Source of the DNA: Haberlea rhodopensis
Lineage: Eukaryota > Streptophyta > Magnoliopsida > Lamiales > Gesneriaceae
NCBI GenBank assembly: GCA_907163345.1
Contig: CAJQUN010000226.1
Location: 620,001-684,000, forward strand
Reading direction: 5' to 3'
Length of the DNA: 64,000 nucleotides
In this document: positions 1 to 11,718 of the stretch, one piece after another
How the letters are laid out: the number at the start of each line of letters is the position of its first letter
How positions within the stretch are numbered: position 1 is the first letter of the stretch
The notes under the pieces: model-generated
Database searches by the model: none
What the model saw: only the letters and a program-made list of their open reading frames with translations
Told to the model about the DNA's origin: nothing
Position numbers and translations under genes: made by a program

Positions 1-1455
1 CAAGCATTGGGCAAGCCAACCCTCTACCACCACCACTTGTGGGTCAGGAACCCATTGAACAACAATTATTACTAGTGGAGTTGAGTCTGACTCAGTTTCT
101 TGGCTTTCATCCACCACGTTTTGAAGGAACAGAAACAGGGGAACAAGGAAGAATTGTTGGAGAGTATTGAACAAATTTTTATGTCATCACCTTGTGCCAG
201 ATCTGCAAGGTTGAGATTAGCAGAATTTAAACTATCCACGAAGTCGTCTATGTCGTGGAAATCTACTGTACTGGAAGTAAGGGCTCATGGGAACATGGTT
301 GATTGGACTTTAGTCAAAACATGATTATTGAAAATATATTTTTCAGCTGCTGCCAGACAATTGAAAGAAGATGAGTTCTCAAATCTGAAGCAAGGAAACA
401 TGTCTGTATCCGACTATGCTCTCCAGTACTAATCATTATTGAGGTATGTGCCTCATATTGCTGTTGATTCTCATGCTAAGATGAGGCAGATCCTCAAGAT
501 ACTGAGGCTAGAAATATTTGATCGTGTTCTTTCTAATAACCCCACTTGTTTTAATGATGCCTTGCGCGAGCTGAACTAACAGATTGGAGTGAAAGCCTAT
601 GGGGCTTCCATAACTCCATCAAAACCAACCTCATAAAATTTGAAAGCACGAGGGGGAAAATTTAAATTGCAGGGAGTTTATTCATCATTCTCTCGATCGA
701 GCGGGCGACCTTTTAATCCACATTGTGCTATGGATCGGAGTGGTGACCTACCCCCAATAAAGGACAAGCAAGTGGACCTCGAGATTTGCTACAGATGTGG
801 GGACCTCACTTAGTCAAGGATTGTATAATTTGTTTTGAATGTGAGAGGTCGGGTCATATGGCACGATATTGCCCCAACCGATGTGGGAGACATGATTTCA
901 GGAGTAATCAGAGTACATTCCAACAACAATTTGCACCTCACACCTTTGGAGGGCAAATAGGGGACAAATATCTGGGCCACCTCAAGGACAAGTTTATTCA
1001 CTAAACATAGAGCAAGCTGAAGCAGCTCAAGAGGAAGTCATTGCAGGTAAGTGTTTTTTATGTAATTGCCCTGCTTATATTCTTGTGGATACTGGTGCTT
1101 TCCACTCCTTTGTCTCTATACATTTTGTTGACAAATATCATATGTGCTCGTCCCCATTACATACGCCTCTCACTGTCTAGACACCCGTGGGAAGGGAAGT
1201 GATGGCTGATAGAATATTGAAGGATTGCACCATTTCTTATGAGGACAATGAATTGCGGGCATATTTAATTATCTTGGATATGGCCGATTTTGATTGCTTT
1301 GTGGGCTTTGATGCATTGATCAAGTATGATGCCATTACCGACCGCTACCAGTGTACGACAGAATTCCAACAAGAACAGGGAGACAGATGGACATTTTACA
1401 GAAAGGGTTCTAAGCCCCGAGTTCCGTTGATATCTGCTATCAGAATGTCGAAGTT
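1..1455 (+). pseudogene. E1: decayed Ty3/gypsy gag-protease, left part
   Basis: Remnant of a chromovirus-type polyprotein entering from outside the window. In shifting frames I read a gag start region (FHPPRFEG at about 108-131), a capsid block (about 150-560), a split double zinc knuckle (CYRCGDL near 788, then CFECERSGHMARYC near 830-872) and an aspartic protease core (LVDTGAFHSFVS near 1083-1118). It then runs to VPLISAIRMSK at about 1420-1455. The order and wording match the intact E6 gag-PR in this window. Several frameshifts and stops make it non-functional. It breaks at the TSD AAGTT (1451-1455) where E2 inserted and resumes at 14174. Assignment to Ty3/gypsy is secure; the exact lineage is inferred from E6 similarity. 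Confidence 0.88.
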
Positions 1456-4190
1456 TGTAAGATCCCGAGATTTGATTAAGGTTAATTAAATATAATTTGG
1501 GAATTAATTAATAATTAATTTGTAATTAATTAATTAAATGTGAAATTGACAAGATGAATGTCAACTGACAATTTAATCGGAACATGACATATTTTTTAAA
1601 TGGTAAAATAAGCTCTAAGCTCCGATAATAATTTAGAAATAAGTTATTAAAATGGAGAATTTAATTTTGGGTTATAGTAGTGGGTATAAATCCCAATTGT
1701 TGTCTGTAAATTTAATTTGTTAGTGCACCGGTGACACTCCGATGTAGGCCATGATACAACTATTAATGTGTAATGTTGGTCAATCCTGAAACACATACTG
1801 AAAGGTGTAAACGCACACACTCATATCAGATTCTCTTTTTCCTTCTCTCTCGCGCGACTCTCGACCACCGCCCGCTAAAGCCGTGCGCTCGCCGCCGTCC
1901 GACCACCAACTGGCAAACCAAGCACACCACCATGTAGCCAACTCACTAGCGGTCATTTCCACGCCAAGAATTCACGGTGAGAGTTCCTGAATCTTTTGGA
2001 TTTTGCTCTGAAAAATATCGAGAAGGTTTCTTAGCATTTTTGATCGATTGTTTCGTCTTAACCATCAATTGTTTCCATTATGCTTGTGTGAAACCTTTCC
2101 CTCACCATGACCGACGTTTCCCACCAGTCGCCGCACCTCCCCGCCGTCGTGGGTCGCCAGAAAATGGATATGTACTTGTGGTTACTGTTCACATGAAATG
2201 GGGTAAATATGATTTCAAATTTGCAGTCATTTTATCGGTTGATTTTGACATTTTTGAAGTTATTTAGATAGAATAATGTGGTTTGATAGAATTGAGACTT
2301 AGTTATTTGAAGTTCTTGCATTGCATTTGAGTGTGTTTGATTTTTGTCGAGGTATTGGCGACTATATGTTTGAGTTTCATGCCTGTGGGGGTAAAGGTTG
2401 TTAAATCATGTTCTTGGCCTCTTGTCTATATTTGGTGCGAATTTTGTTGAATTTTGAAGCATCCTTCTTGTTCGCAATATTGCTGCCTCTGTTCCGAAGC
2501 TTCTGCTGTTTTTGATTCGAATTGTTGATGGATAGAAACTATGAGACTTATGAATCATCAAGGCTGTGAATTTAGCTGCGAGTTTTTCAAAGAATTCAAT
2601 ACTGGTAGATGTAGGATGGTTCGAGTTTCTTATCCATAGATTATTTTACATATTACCTGTTATTATCCCTAAACTAGTTACATGGGCTTAGTGCTTACAA
2701 CTGAATAAAAGGAGATTTAAACTCATGTAGTAATGGAAAATGTAGTGAATGTTTTAAAAAGACTCTTAGTTGATATATGAAATGATCTGGAAGACAAGAT
2801 ATAAGATTACATTGACAAAGAAAGCTAAAATGTTCCTAACTTTCTTATATTGTGAATTAAAGAAGAGTTTAGCACATAGATGATTATAAATGATGCTATT
2901 GTATGGATTTTAGATTCACGTATGACATTGGAGCTCCACGAGCTACAAGGATGATATTCATACTTTAGCAAAGAAAGAAATAGGTATGTTGTTATCGATA
3001 GCATACGACATATATCTGTATTATTTGATACATGATTTGCTGAACATACGTGACTTACCAGACTTACGTGAAATTACTTGGCTATATGAATTTACTTGAA
3101 TTATGAGCATTCAGAGTTGATATATCGATGTATGAAAATAAATGTTTTGTTAACACACATCTTTTTCAATAAATGTACATCATTATATGGCTTTGACGTT
3201 GAATATATTGAGTTGCATCATATAGGATTATGATATTGGCATGATGCATTGACACGCATGGACATTGAGCATGTCATGTTGATTCTACCGATTCCTTCAT
3301 TGATACCCTTATCCCTTTTCGTTGGTATCTTTGATGCGTGTCTCGGGATGATGGGCACGCTGATGGCTCGACGGAGAGAGTGAGCTGAGAGATGCCATAG
3401 CGACGAGTGTGACGACGTCGCCCAGACACGAGGGATGATGGACCGCCGATGGCTCGACTGAGATAGATGTCGTAGCGACAAGCGAGTCGACGCCCTGCTC
3501 GAGCATGATATTTGATTGATGATACCTTTCTTTGGACTCCGATTTTCTGGTATCTTGAGCTATTTGATTGCTATTCCTTGGATTCCAAACTTTTGCTATC
3601 CCGAGATGATTTGTACCCTTCATGCATCGCATTGCATCGCATGACATCTTATATCACATTTCATAGATGCATGTTGTATTTACTTGATAGTTTCATATTG
3701 GGCTTTGGCTCACCCTGTAGGGGGCTGTTGTTGTCTTTGTGTGTGGGCAATGATAGGTATTACAGGTGACTAGGATCCCAAAGAGGGATTGCTCACTGGA
3801 AGTCTTACATGAGGTTGTTTTCTTTTGTTTTTTCCCAGTCGCAGGTTAGTTAAGTATACCAGGGTGTATCCTGGATAGTATAACTATATATTTTGAGTAT
3901 AAATGTGTGCTGGAGATATATTGTGCATGCTATGGTATGATGTAAATATTTTTAGTACGACTTATGTGCTGGGTGCCTATGATGCATGCTATGGTATTAT
4001 GTATTTACTTGCTGCACTGGAATATGATATTTATGCTTTTCATTTTTTCTAGTATGTCCCTCGTGCGCGGAGGTCATGCCGAAATTTTTAGAGCCACTTG
4101 TTGGCAGAACTATTTAAAAATCTTCCGTTGTTTACAAATAAATAATCATTGTGTGATCATTAAACACTTGATTAGGAACGAGTCCTCACA
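1456..4190 (+). repeat. E2 5' LTR
   Basis: 2,735 bp, beginning TGTAAGATCCCGAG and ending GAGTCCTCACA (TG...CA). It aligns along its whole length with 9611-9901 plus 11719-14173. A GC-rich stretch at 1800-1935 stands out in otherwise AT-rich sequence and is followed near 1974-1985 by a donor-like GGTGAGAG. No protein is credible in it; short ORFs inside are chance. Confidence 0.92.
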
Positions 4191-4192
4191 GT

Positions 4193-4204
4193 TGGTATCG
4201 GAGC
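4193..4204 (+). other. E2 primer-binding site (initiator Met tRNA type)
   Basis: TGGTATCGGAGC two bases after the 5' LTR. It matches the usual plant TGGTATCAGAGC complement of initiator methionine tRNA with one change, as expected in an old copy. Confidence 0.8.
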
Positions 4205-7002
4205 ATAAACTGGGAATGCTCTAGTCTTGAGTCTTGTGTACACTTTGAATAGGCACGAATGAACATGTGCGCATGTGTTTGAAACTTATTTGACTTATTT
4301 GCTCTTACATGATTTGGAGTGAAATAGTTGATATATCGATGTCGATATGTGGTTTATAATTGGGTATGCTGAGTCGTGTCGTATTGATATTGACCACGAT
4401 GTCGATACATTATGTTTGTCAAAACTTAGTAGGGAAAGAATTTACACTCGAACGCCTACGAAACCTATCATTCTTGAATGAATGTTGCTTTAGATTGACT
4501 AAATGAAGAACATGCATATCATATGAGATATTCAAACTGTTTTATGCAATTTTAATAAGTAAAATGTCCTTTGAACAATGAAATTGCTCCGGATCCTGTT
4601 GAGAATAACATGGTTGAATGAGTTATGAGATATTTGAAATGAGAGTCCTTGGATGTGATTGAGATATCTCCAGGACATAGAGCTATTTAGATTTCGGCAT
4701 TGGGATGCTGGAACAGAATGAAATAGGGCTATATTGAAATGAGATTTGAGTATGATTTATGTTTTACAAAAAGCAAAAAGAATGAACTGATGAATATGTT
4801 ATATAAAAACATAGTTAGATGTTGGCTTTGATTAAATGAACTATATGATTAGTGACCAAGGATGAATTGTATAGAAACATCATGAGATGTTGGGAAAATT
4901 CAAATATATGAGATATAGATCGAGAACTTTTGGGAAGTCTTGTCCTTCAGATAAATTCCCATGTATTCAAAATTGTGAAATGAAATCTAATAATGATATG
5001 ACTATTTGATGTATGATCGAATCTACAGAAGATATTGGTCATTAAGGAGTTCGATGTTAATGGAATTTTAGGACATGATGTTTAAGTCGAAATTCCATAT
5101 GTATTGGGATACCTTATAATTTGACTGAGATGAAGTATTAAAGGATTGAACTCTCAAGTTGTTATGTGTTAATAACATAGATGAAACACAAATGTTGTGA
5201 CTCATCAGAATACATAAAATGAGAATGTACAGATGTACACCCGGAACATGAAATGAACGACGCGCAAATATGGTTCGATATATTTGGAAACCATTAATGA
5301 AAAAGGTTCATATACAAACTATGTATAAGTTTACCATAGCAAGTTAAATTTTCTGAAAATCTAGAAGTGGTACAAATCCAGACCTGGAGATCGCTCAAAA
5401 GTAGTGTTGAACACGAACTGGTGCTCGGAACTATTAGGTATCTCAGGTTAACTGAAGTGATAATTTGGGTCTATTAAAGAAAAGAATTTTGCATGGACTT
5501 GAGTATTAACTTAGTTTAGACTCCATGCACTGGTGGTAAAGTTTTGAAGAAATTTTAAAACTGGTAAAATTTTCGAAGATACTTCCAATGAGATTTGTAA
5601 GCATACCGATAGAGACTTTGCCTCGGTATTGAATTTAGACAACTAAAATGATTGTCTTATGTTAAGGAGGATTTACCTGATTCATTTATCCCAGGACGAT
5701 TTTGTACGTCTACTAAAAGATTCCCATCCTGAATCGTTTCAGGTGTCAATCCAAAGACACGAGCTGCTTATAATCTATATTGTTTGATCGACATATGATT
5801 ATGTCATACGAGTTTTCTAATTCTTGATATTCTCTTGAACTCGATGAATCGAATCTTATGACAAGTTCTAACCGAATGGTAATTACTCCTATTCGTCTTC
5901 TATTGGTCTTTCGTGATGAAAATAGATTGTGTTGTAATAGACAGTGTTGAATATCTAAAACTGATATCTAAGATTCCTTACGTGAAACTTTTGATCAATC
6001 ATCCAACCTGAATGTGGATTGCACGGGATAGTTATCTCTCGTATCGATAGCGAAGAATATGAAGATATCACACCTCTTTTGCGATTAACTCAAGCGAATA
6101 CATATTTCTATGACCAGACGAGCGTAACTTTGATTCTTTGAATTAACCACCCAATTTGTTTTTACCAATTAATTCTGACACCACAGAAAATAGAATCGGT
6201 AATCGATATCTCAGTTTCCTATCAGGAAAGATTCTGTATGCCATCTAAACGAAATTTTGGACGATCGAAGTGATACTCTTGGGCCACGTCATTTCTCGAT
6301 GTATCATTTCTGTTGATTCAGAGTAGTGTTAAACTGGCTAAGACCTACCAATGTTCATGAGGTCCGATGTTTTATGGTTTAGCGGGATTCCAAATGTCGA
6401 TTTATCGAAAGGTTTTGTTTTTGAAAATGGCTAAACCTATTAATCAACCGACATAGAAAAGTTGAAAATGTATTTGGTCAGATGAGTATGAAATTTTTTT
6501 CTTGAGACCCTATATATAGTTTTAAACTGGTAACAAATGTTCTGTTTTAAAAATTTGACGTCATTAATTATACGTGGGAAAAATTTGTTTTTATTTGGAC
6601 CACAAGAACTTACAATATCTATTCTTTCAATTCGATCTAAATACGAGGCAAGGCAGGTTGACGAATCTTTTGAAGGATCGCGGTGGTGAAGCTCAATATC
6701 ATCATAGACGAATGAATGTCGAGGCTGTCCTCAGTCGTAAAGTCCACGAGTCTATTCTAGCTTATATTCGTAACACCATGGATATTTATACATCAGACTG
6801 AGCTTTTCAATCATACCAGAAATTCTATCATTGTCTCAGCATTTCAAGTTGAGTTGGAATTTATTCTAAACATCAGATTAACCTAACGAAATGATATGCA
6901 ACTCAGAAATCTTTGGAACTTTTATCTTGATAACATTCATCTTGCTTTCAGATATCTACAGATAATTTCTACGACTTAATGATTCATAAGTTGTTCCTAA
7001 TA
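4205..7002 (+). pseudogene. E2 leader and decayed gag-pol up to RNase H
   Basis: About 2.8 kb with no long ORF. 4205-4650 is leader-like. 4650-6250 shows no protein I can name, but it aligns with 47223-48980 (E9), so it is element interior. From about 6278 the RT tail is legible in pieces (LGHVIS at 6278-6297, then the PTNVHEVR-like and LAKPI-like blocks to 6480). At 6595-6765 RNase H follows (LDHKNLQYLFFQFDL, NLLKDRGGEAQYH, LSRKV). The order RT-RNase H and the LSRKV end match the corresponding part of E6. Frameshifts are frequent. Confidence 0.75.
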
Positions 7003-7007
7003 ATTAT

Positions 7008-8510
7008 TGGTGTGCGTTTATCGTGTACGCCCAAATTAACCCCACTCAATCCTCAAGATTGATAACAATAATGTAGTAGTGTGAGTAGGGATCGATCCCA
7101 CGAGGAGGTGTGAATCTTTGTGTTAATGAAAATCAAAACAAAAGAATAATAAAGGATGGGGTTGTGAGGTTGAATTATACTAATGAAAATTAAAAACAAA
7201 GATTAACTAATGAAAACGATTCTTGGTATCGGTCGACTCTACCTCGGATATTATCATCTATTTCATCGATTCACAAAAGACTCAATTTTACTTGAATATT
7301 CATCAATTGGAAATCTAATTCCTCCCTCACCTTATTCATAGTCAATTAGTCCAAGCGTTCTAATTTAAATTTCACCAATCAATCAATCTCTATATGCATA
7401 TTCAAGATTAAAATCATGACATCATTCAAGACTAGTGAGCGATGAATCTAAACAACATAAACACAAGCGGTTTATATAATATAGTCAATGGTTTTCTCTA
7501 AGAATTTAATAACACCAACAGCAGGCAATTATCGATCTTAGATGCTTCTTCAATTAGATTACTCAAACAATCTCTTATTTGATATCCAATTAGCAATAGA
7601 TTATATGCAAGTTACTAGGTTGTCAATCCAATAAACAAACATCAATCATATCAACAAAATCAGAAAAAACAATGAATTCAATAAAATCGATAAACAAAAG
7701 CGTATGAATCTCCCCAAGATAAATAAATGCAAGGTTTTGTCTTCCTCAACCAAGATTTAAGACTAGCTACACATAATTAAAACAAAACTATAGATAAAAA
7801 CAAGGGAAAGAAAACTAATCCGATCTCCGCTCGTCGAGGTGTCAATCCCGCCTTCGCTTCGATCTTCGTAGCCGTTCTTCAACAAAATTGAAAAGAAAAT
7901 ATAAAACTAGTCTAATTATTCTACCCTAACTATCTAGATGTTTTTAGGTCTGATTTTCGTGCATATATGTATAGTGAGGCTGATGGAGTAGGTTAGAATC
8001 CATGTGGGAAGGAAAGAAATCAAGTTTTTACACTTTCCAAAAGTCTTCTGGCGTAAATACGCGTAGAATGGCGTAGCTACGCCTACAGATGCCGTAGTGT
8101 TGGCGTAATTACGCCTACTAATGGCGTAATTACGCTTGTCATCAATTTTTCTGGCGAGTTTCGTATTTTGGCCGTAACTTTCTCGTCCGAACTCCGAATT
8201 CGATGAATCAGCTGTCCACGCGAAGATAACTCAAAGTTCTACAACGTTCCTATGGACCACATTTCCAAAACATGGCTCGAACATATAGAAATATGAGGAG
8301 AAAGGAGCAACATGTGTCTTGGATTCTGGTTTTTTCCTCTTTTCTTCAACTTTATTGCTTCTTTCATCATTTTAGGTTGATTTCTTCACCTTTCCCTACA
8401 TTTACACAAAAAATATACGATTAGGTAGCATATGTATCAATTTATCCATCAAAATATACCAAATCATAGACAATTAAGCGCAATAGATGTGTCTATTTCT
8501 AGTCACATCA
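7008..8510 (-). mobile_element. Solo LTR, Athila/Tat-like, nested in E2
   Basis: 1,503 bp bounded by the TSD ATTAT (7003-7007 and 8511-8515), with plus-strand termini TGGTGTGCG and GTCACATCA. Read on the minus strand it starts TGATGTGACTAG, resembling the Athila LTR at 14257 (TGATAAGTG) in layout. It contains the motif GGGATCGATCCCACGAGG, reminiscent of Athila/Tat LTRs. There is no PBS, PPT or coding sequence, so it is a solo LTR left by LTR-LTR recombination. The cluster of GGCGTAATTACGCC-type palindromes at 8050-8137 is listed separately. Confidence 0.8.
8050..8137. repeat. Cluster of short palindromes in solo LTR
   Basis: Four to five variants of GGCGTAATTACGCC in under 90 bp (GGCGTAAATACGCG, GGCGTAGCTACGCC, GGCGTAATTACGCC, GGCGTAATTACGCT). 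They are self-complementary and also complementary to each other. Confidence 0.85.
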
Positions 8511-9594
8511 ATTATGATTTGACCTCTGAAATTATTCGAGGAGTTCATAACTGTGAATACAGTATTCACCCTGAAGACAAAAGATGTATATGACACTGAG
8601 ACCTCAGTTTTGTTGGCGATTTATGAGATAAGACGTTACTGATGCATTGTTAAATGTTGAGGTTGTCAGCAGGTTTAAACCAAATGAATGGAACTTGGAA
8701 GGTTACTTCATGGCTTTGAAAGTTCCCAATGGGATTGAGAACATATGCTATGGATTTTGTGTAACTTATTCCTCGATCGCCTAGAGACTGTGATGCTATT
8801 TTGAACTTTATTGATTTGCTTCCTACCTCTGCACTTTTTGTTCCTTACGAGAGGATTTATTCGTATACGAATATGACCCTGTTGTTTATCGAGGATATGT
8901 TACGTACTCTGGCGAATGATTTGAATGTGGGAGAGCATGAAGCTTTGCTGTAATCGGATTCCCTATATTATTAACTACCAAACGAGCTTAGGTTCGACAT
9001 CTTTTGAAACCTTTTGGAAGAGACGTTGAAGATCGCCTCTAGCGTGGAAAGAAAATCTGTGAAAAACCAGTTGACTGAACCTGGTATTATACAAGAAACG
9101 AATGATAAGATTCAGTTGTTCAGATAGCAGATGATGGCTGCCCAGGATCGTAAAGCAAGCTATGATTTTAAATGAATATGACCCATAGAATTGCAGGTAA
9201 GAGATCTTGCACTTCTGGAAAATTTCTCCGTTATAGACACTAATCATTTTACAACGCGTGTCAAACTATCATATTGTTTATTAGCCGTACAAGATCCGAG
9301 ATAGAATTAGAAATCTTGCCTATAGATTGGCATTATCACCGGCTTTATCGGTCACTCGCGCTGTATCGTTCTTCACTTTGCTTTGTCACGAATATATTAA
9401 TTGAAGCTGTCACGTCTTTCAGCTTGATGAGATTGGATTTGATCTTTCATGTTAAACATCTTGTTCGTATTTTGGATCTTAAGGATGTATACATGTTCCA
9501 CTGTATTCAATATATCCTGTCGTGCATTCTGATCCATATGCTGTTTTCAGCGTTGATCAGTATCTATGTTTGAGATTTCGAGGACGAAATCTGT
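8511..9594 (+). pseudogene. E2 decayed integrase and C-terminal tail
   Basis: Continuation of the E2 polyprotein after the solo LTR. Integrase blocks can be picked out in order: the EW(K/N)W-like block at 8686, MDFV at 8750, the CDAI block near 8790, VDRLTKSALFVPY-like near 8810-8855, LEDMLRTL near 8888-8912, the AAQDRKASYDF block near 9130-9170 and FLKISP-like near 9200-9230. A chromodomain-like RILDLKDV piece lies near 9470-9490. The order is that of the intact E6 integrase. The reading frame is broken many times, and parts of the catalytic core (D-D-E region) are deleted. Confidence 0.75.
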
Positions 9595-9596
9595 TT

Positions 9597-9610
9597 AAGT
9601 GGGGGAGAAA
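9597..9610 (+). other. E2 polypurine tract
   Basis: AAGTGGGGGAGAAA directly before the 3' LTR start at 9611. It is the plus-strand priming site, in the position and form usual for Tekay elements. Confidence 0.88.
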
Positions 9611-9901
9611 TGTAAGATCCTGAGATTTGATTAAGGTTAATTAAATATAATTTGGGAATTATTTAATAATTAATTTATAATTAATTAATTAAATGTGAAA
9701 TTGACAAGATGAATGTCAACTGACAATTTAATCGGAACATGACATATTTTTGAAATGGTAAAATAAGTTCCGATAATAATTTAGAAATAAGTTATTAAAA
9801 TGAAGAATTTAATTTTGGGTTATAGTAGTGGGTATAAATCCCAATTGTTGTCTGTAAATTTAATTTGTTAGTGCACCGGTGACATTCCGATGTAGGCCAT
9901 G
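9611..9901 (+). repeat. E2 3' LTR, first segment
   Basis: Starts TGTAAGATCCTGAG, as the 5' LTR does at 1456, and follows it to GTAGGCCATG, where E3 inserted. The last five bases, CCATG (9897-9901), are the target-site duplication. Confidence 0.92.
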
Positions 9902-10578
9902 TGTGATGCCCCGAAATTAATTATATGCAATTTGGGCATTAATGATGATTATGTGATATTTATCATGGTAATTAATTATGTGATGGGTAATGAAGTATTA
10001 ACATGATTTAATTGTATTGATTGGCAATTATGAGGAAAGCATGATTTTAGTGGAAGTTTAATGCATTTTTTTGTAAATGCTTTTAAAATACCATGTTGGG
10101 GTATTTTATACACCATGTTAATTGATGGGGTACAATTTTTGTTAACCATTTACCCCCACTACACCCATTTACCCACCACACTTTATCCACTTTACCTTTC
10201 CCCTCTAAATCCCCAAATCACTCCCAAACCCTACCATTTTTCCCCATTTTCGAAGTCCTTCAAAGGAGGAAGGAGGAAGCTCCACAAAACCTTTGTTTTT
10301 GAGATCTTGGTTAAGATTTGGAGTCTTCAAGAGGTATGGAACCCTTCCTAAAGTTTTTATGAAGTTTGGATTTGAAATGGGATGATTTTGAAGTGATTTA
10401 TATGGGTTTATTTTGTGTATGTGTTGTATGTTGTTGGGGTATAATTTTTGAAGTGTTTTATGTGGGTTTTAGTGGGTTATGATGATGTTGATGTTGTAGG
10501 AAAGTTTGGGTTTGAATGGTATGAGATGGAGCTTTGAAAAATGCACAAAAATGGTGAGAAATCGCGCACCAACAGGTG

Positions 10579-10724
10579 GCAATCGATCGCCCTGAATCAG
10601 GCGATCGATCGCCGAAGGCCAGTAGCAAAAATCGCTACAGGCGATCGATCGCCACATATTAAGCGACCGATCGCCGCAAGGCAAAAAGTGAGGCGATCGA
10701 TCGCCTCGTGTAGCGATCGATCGC
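10579..10724. repeat. GATCGATC palindrome cluster in E3
   Basis: Six occurrences of NGCGATCGATCGCN or close variants within 146 bp (10579, 10600, 10640, 10663, 10692, 10712), separated by unrelated spacers. Confidence 0.92.
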
Positions 10725-11097
10725 CGCTGTTTAAAAAGTGAAAAATGATGATTTTTTGTCGAATTTTTGGTATTTGGCTATTGTTTAGCTTCTAATATTG
10801 ATTTGTATGGTTGTGTAGAACCATCCCAGGTACCCACAACCTCAAGGAGATAAAGCTCTCCAATTTCTCCACTTTTGGGAATTAAGGTACGTAAGAAACG
10901 TACGGGCATCGGACGGTAAACCATACTTCTATACTATGATTATGCAATGATTATATAAGTGCATATGATGTTTATGATGATGATTATGATAAGTAAGTTT
11001 ATGATGATGATGTTTATGATGAGTGAAGCGGATATGATGTCTATGAGGACGATTATGATAAGTAATGATGATGTTTATATGATGTCTATATAATGAT

Positions 11098-11285
11098 ACG
11101 ATGTTATGATATGGTAAGAGACCATACGACAGGGTAAGATGCCCATATGGCAAGATGCCATGCGATATTTAAGATATGGTAAGATGCCATACGATAGGGT
11201 AAGATGCCCATATGTAGAGATGTCATATGATGTCTATGATATGGTAAGATGCCATACAATGGGGTAAGACGCCCATATGCATGAA
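11098..11285. repeat. Degenerate tandem repeats in E3
   Basis: Repeats of ATGGTAAGATGCCATACGAT alternating with GGGTAAGATGCCCATATG, about 35-60 bp apart. Each half is itself near-palindromic. The minus-strand relative E5 has a similar array at the same relative place (16575-16730 and 26071-26150). Confidence 0.75.
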
Positions 11286-11718
11286 TGTGAATCAGGGTCA
11301 ACAAAAAAGGGAAGTTAACGAATAACCAGCAAGTTTACGTAACCAAGATTTCATGCATTTACTGTTATGTTTCTTTTATGATGTTAAGTGAAGATGAGTA
11401 TGCTCATGATGTGTTGTCCCTGTAGGTACACTTTTGGACAGAAGGCTCAGGGTCGGGTTGAGACAGTGAGCTATGAGGAGCATGAAAGAAATTAGAATAC
11501 AGGATTTTTGGGATAGTCTATACTCTAGGAGTAGTATAATTCTATTGATTTAACATTCATTTTGAGAATGTAATTAATTAAGTTTTTGAAACTTCATTTT
11601 TTTGCCTGTAATCTTATTAGCTTAAAGCTACAACCGGAACCCTAAGACGTTATTAATGCATGTTTAGTCCATTATATGTGTTTAAGATAATGTTAAGGCA
11701 GGAAGACCCTACACCATG

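Larger units (their letters stand above)
9902..11713 (+). mobile_element. E3: gypsy solo LTR nested in the E2 3' LTR
   Basis: 1,812 bp, starting TGTGATGCCCCGAAATTA and ending GAAGACCCTACA, flanked by CCATG on both sides (9897-9901 and 11714-11718). Removing it restores the alignment with the E2 5' LTR at 1744-1760. No PBS, PPT or coding region is present, so it is a solo LTR. It shares blocks with the LTRs of E5 and E6 on the opposite strand, such as GTGTAGAACCATCCCAGGTA and GGTACGTAAG...ACGTACGGGCA. It therefore belongs to the same broad chromovirus group. It contains a GATCGATC palindrome cluster (10579-10724) and degenerate tandem repeats (11098-11285). Confidence 0.9.

Noticed and set aside
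10061..10351. A 96-codon frame as a small protein gene
   Set aside because: It lies inside the E3 solo LTR and has no counterpart in related LTRs.
11098..11304. His/Tyr-rich minus-strand frames in E3
   Set aside because: They are translations of the LTR's tandem repeats.
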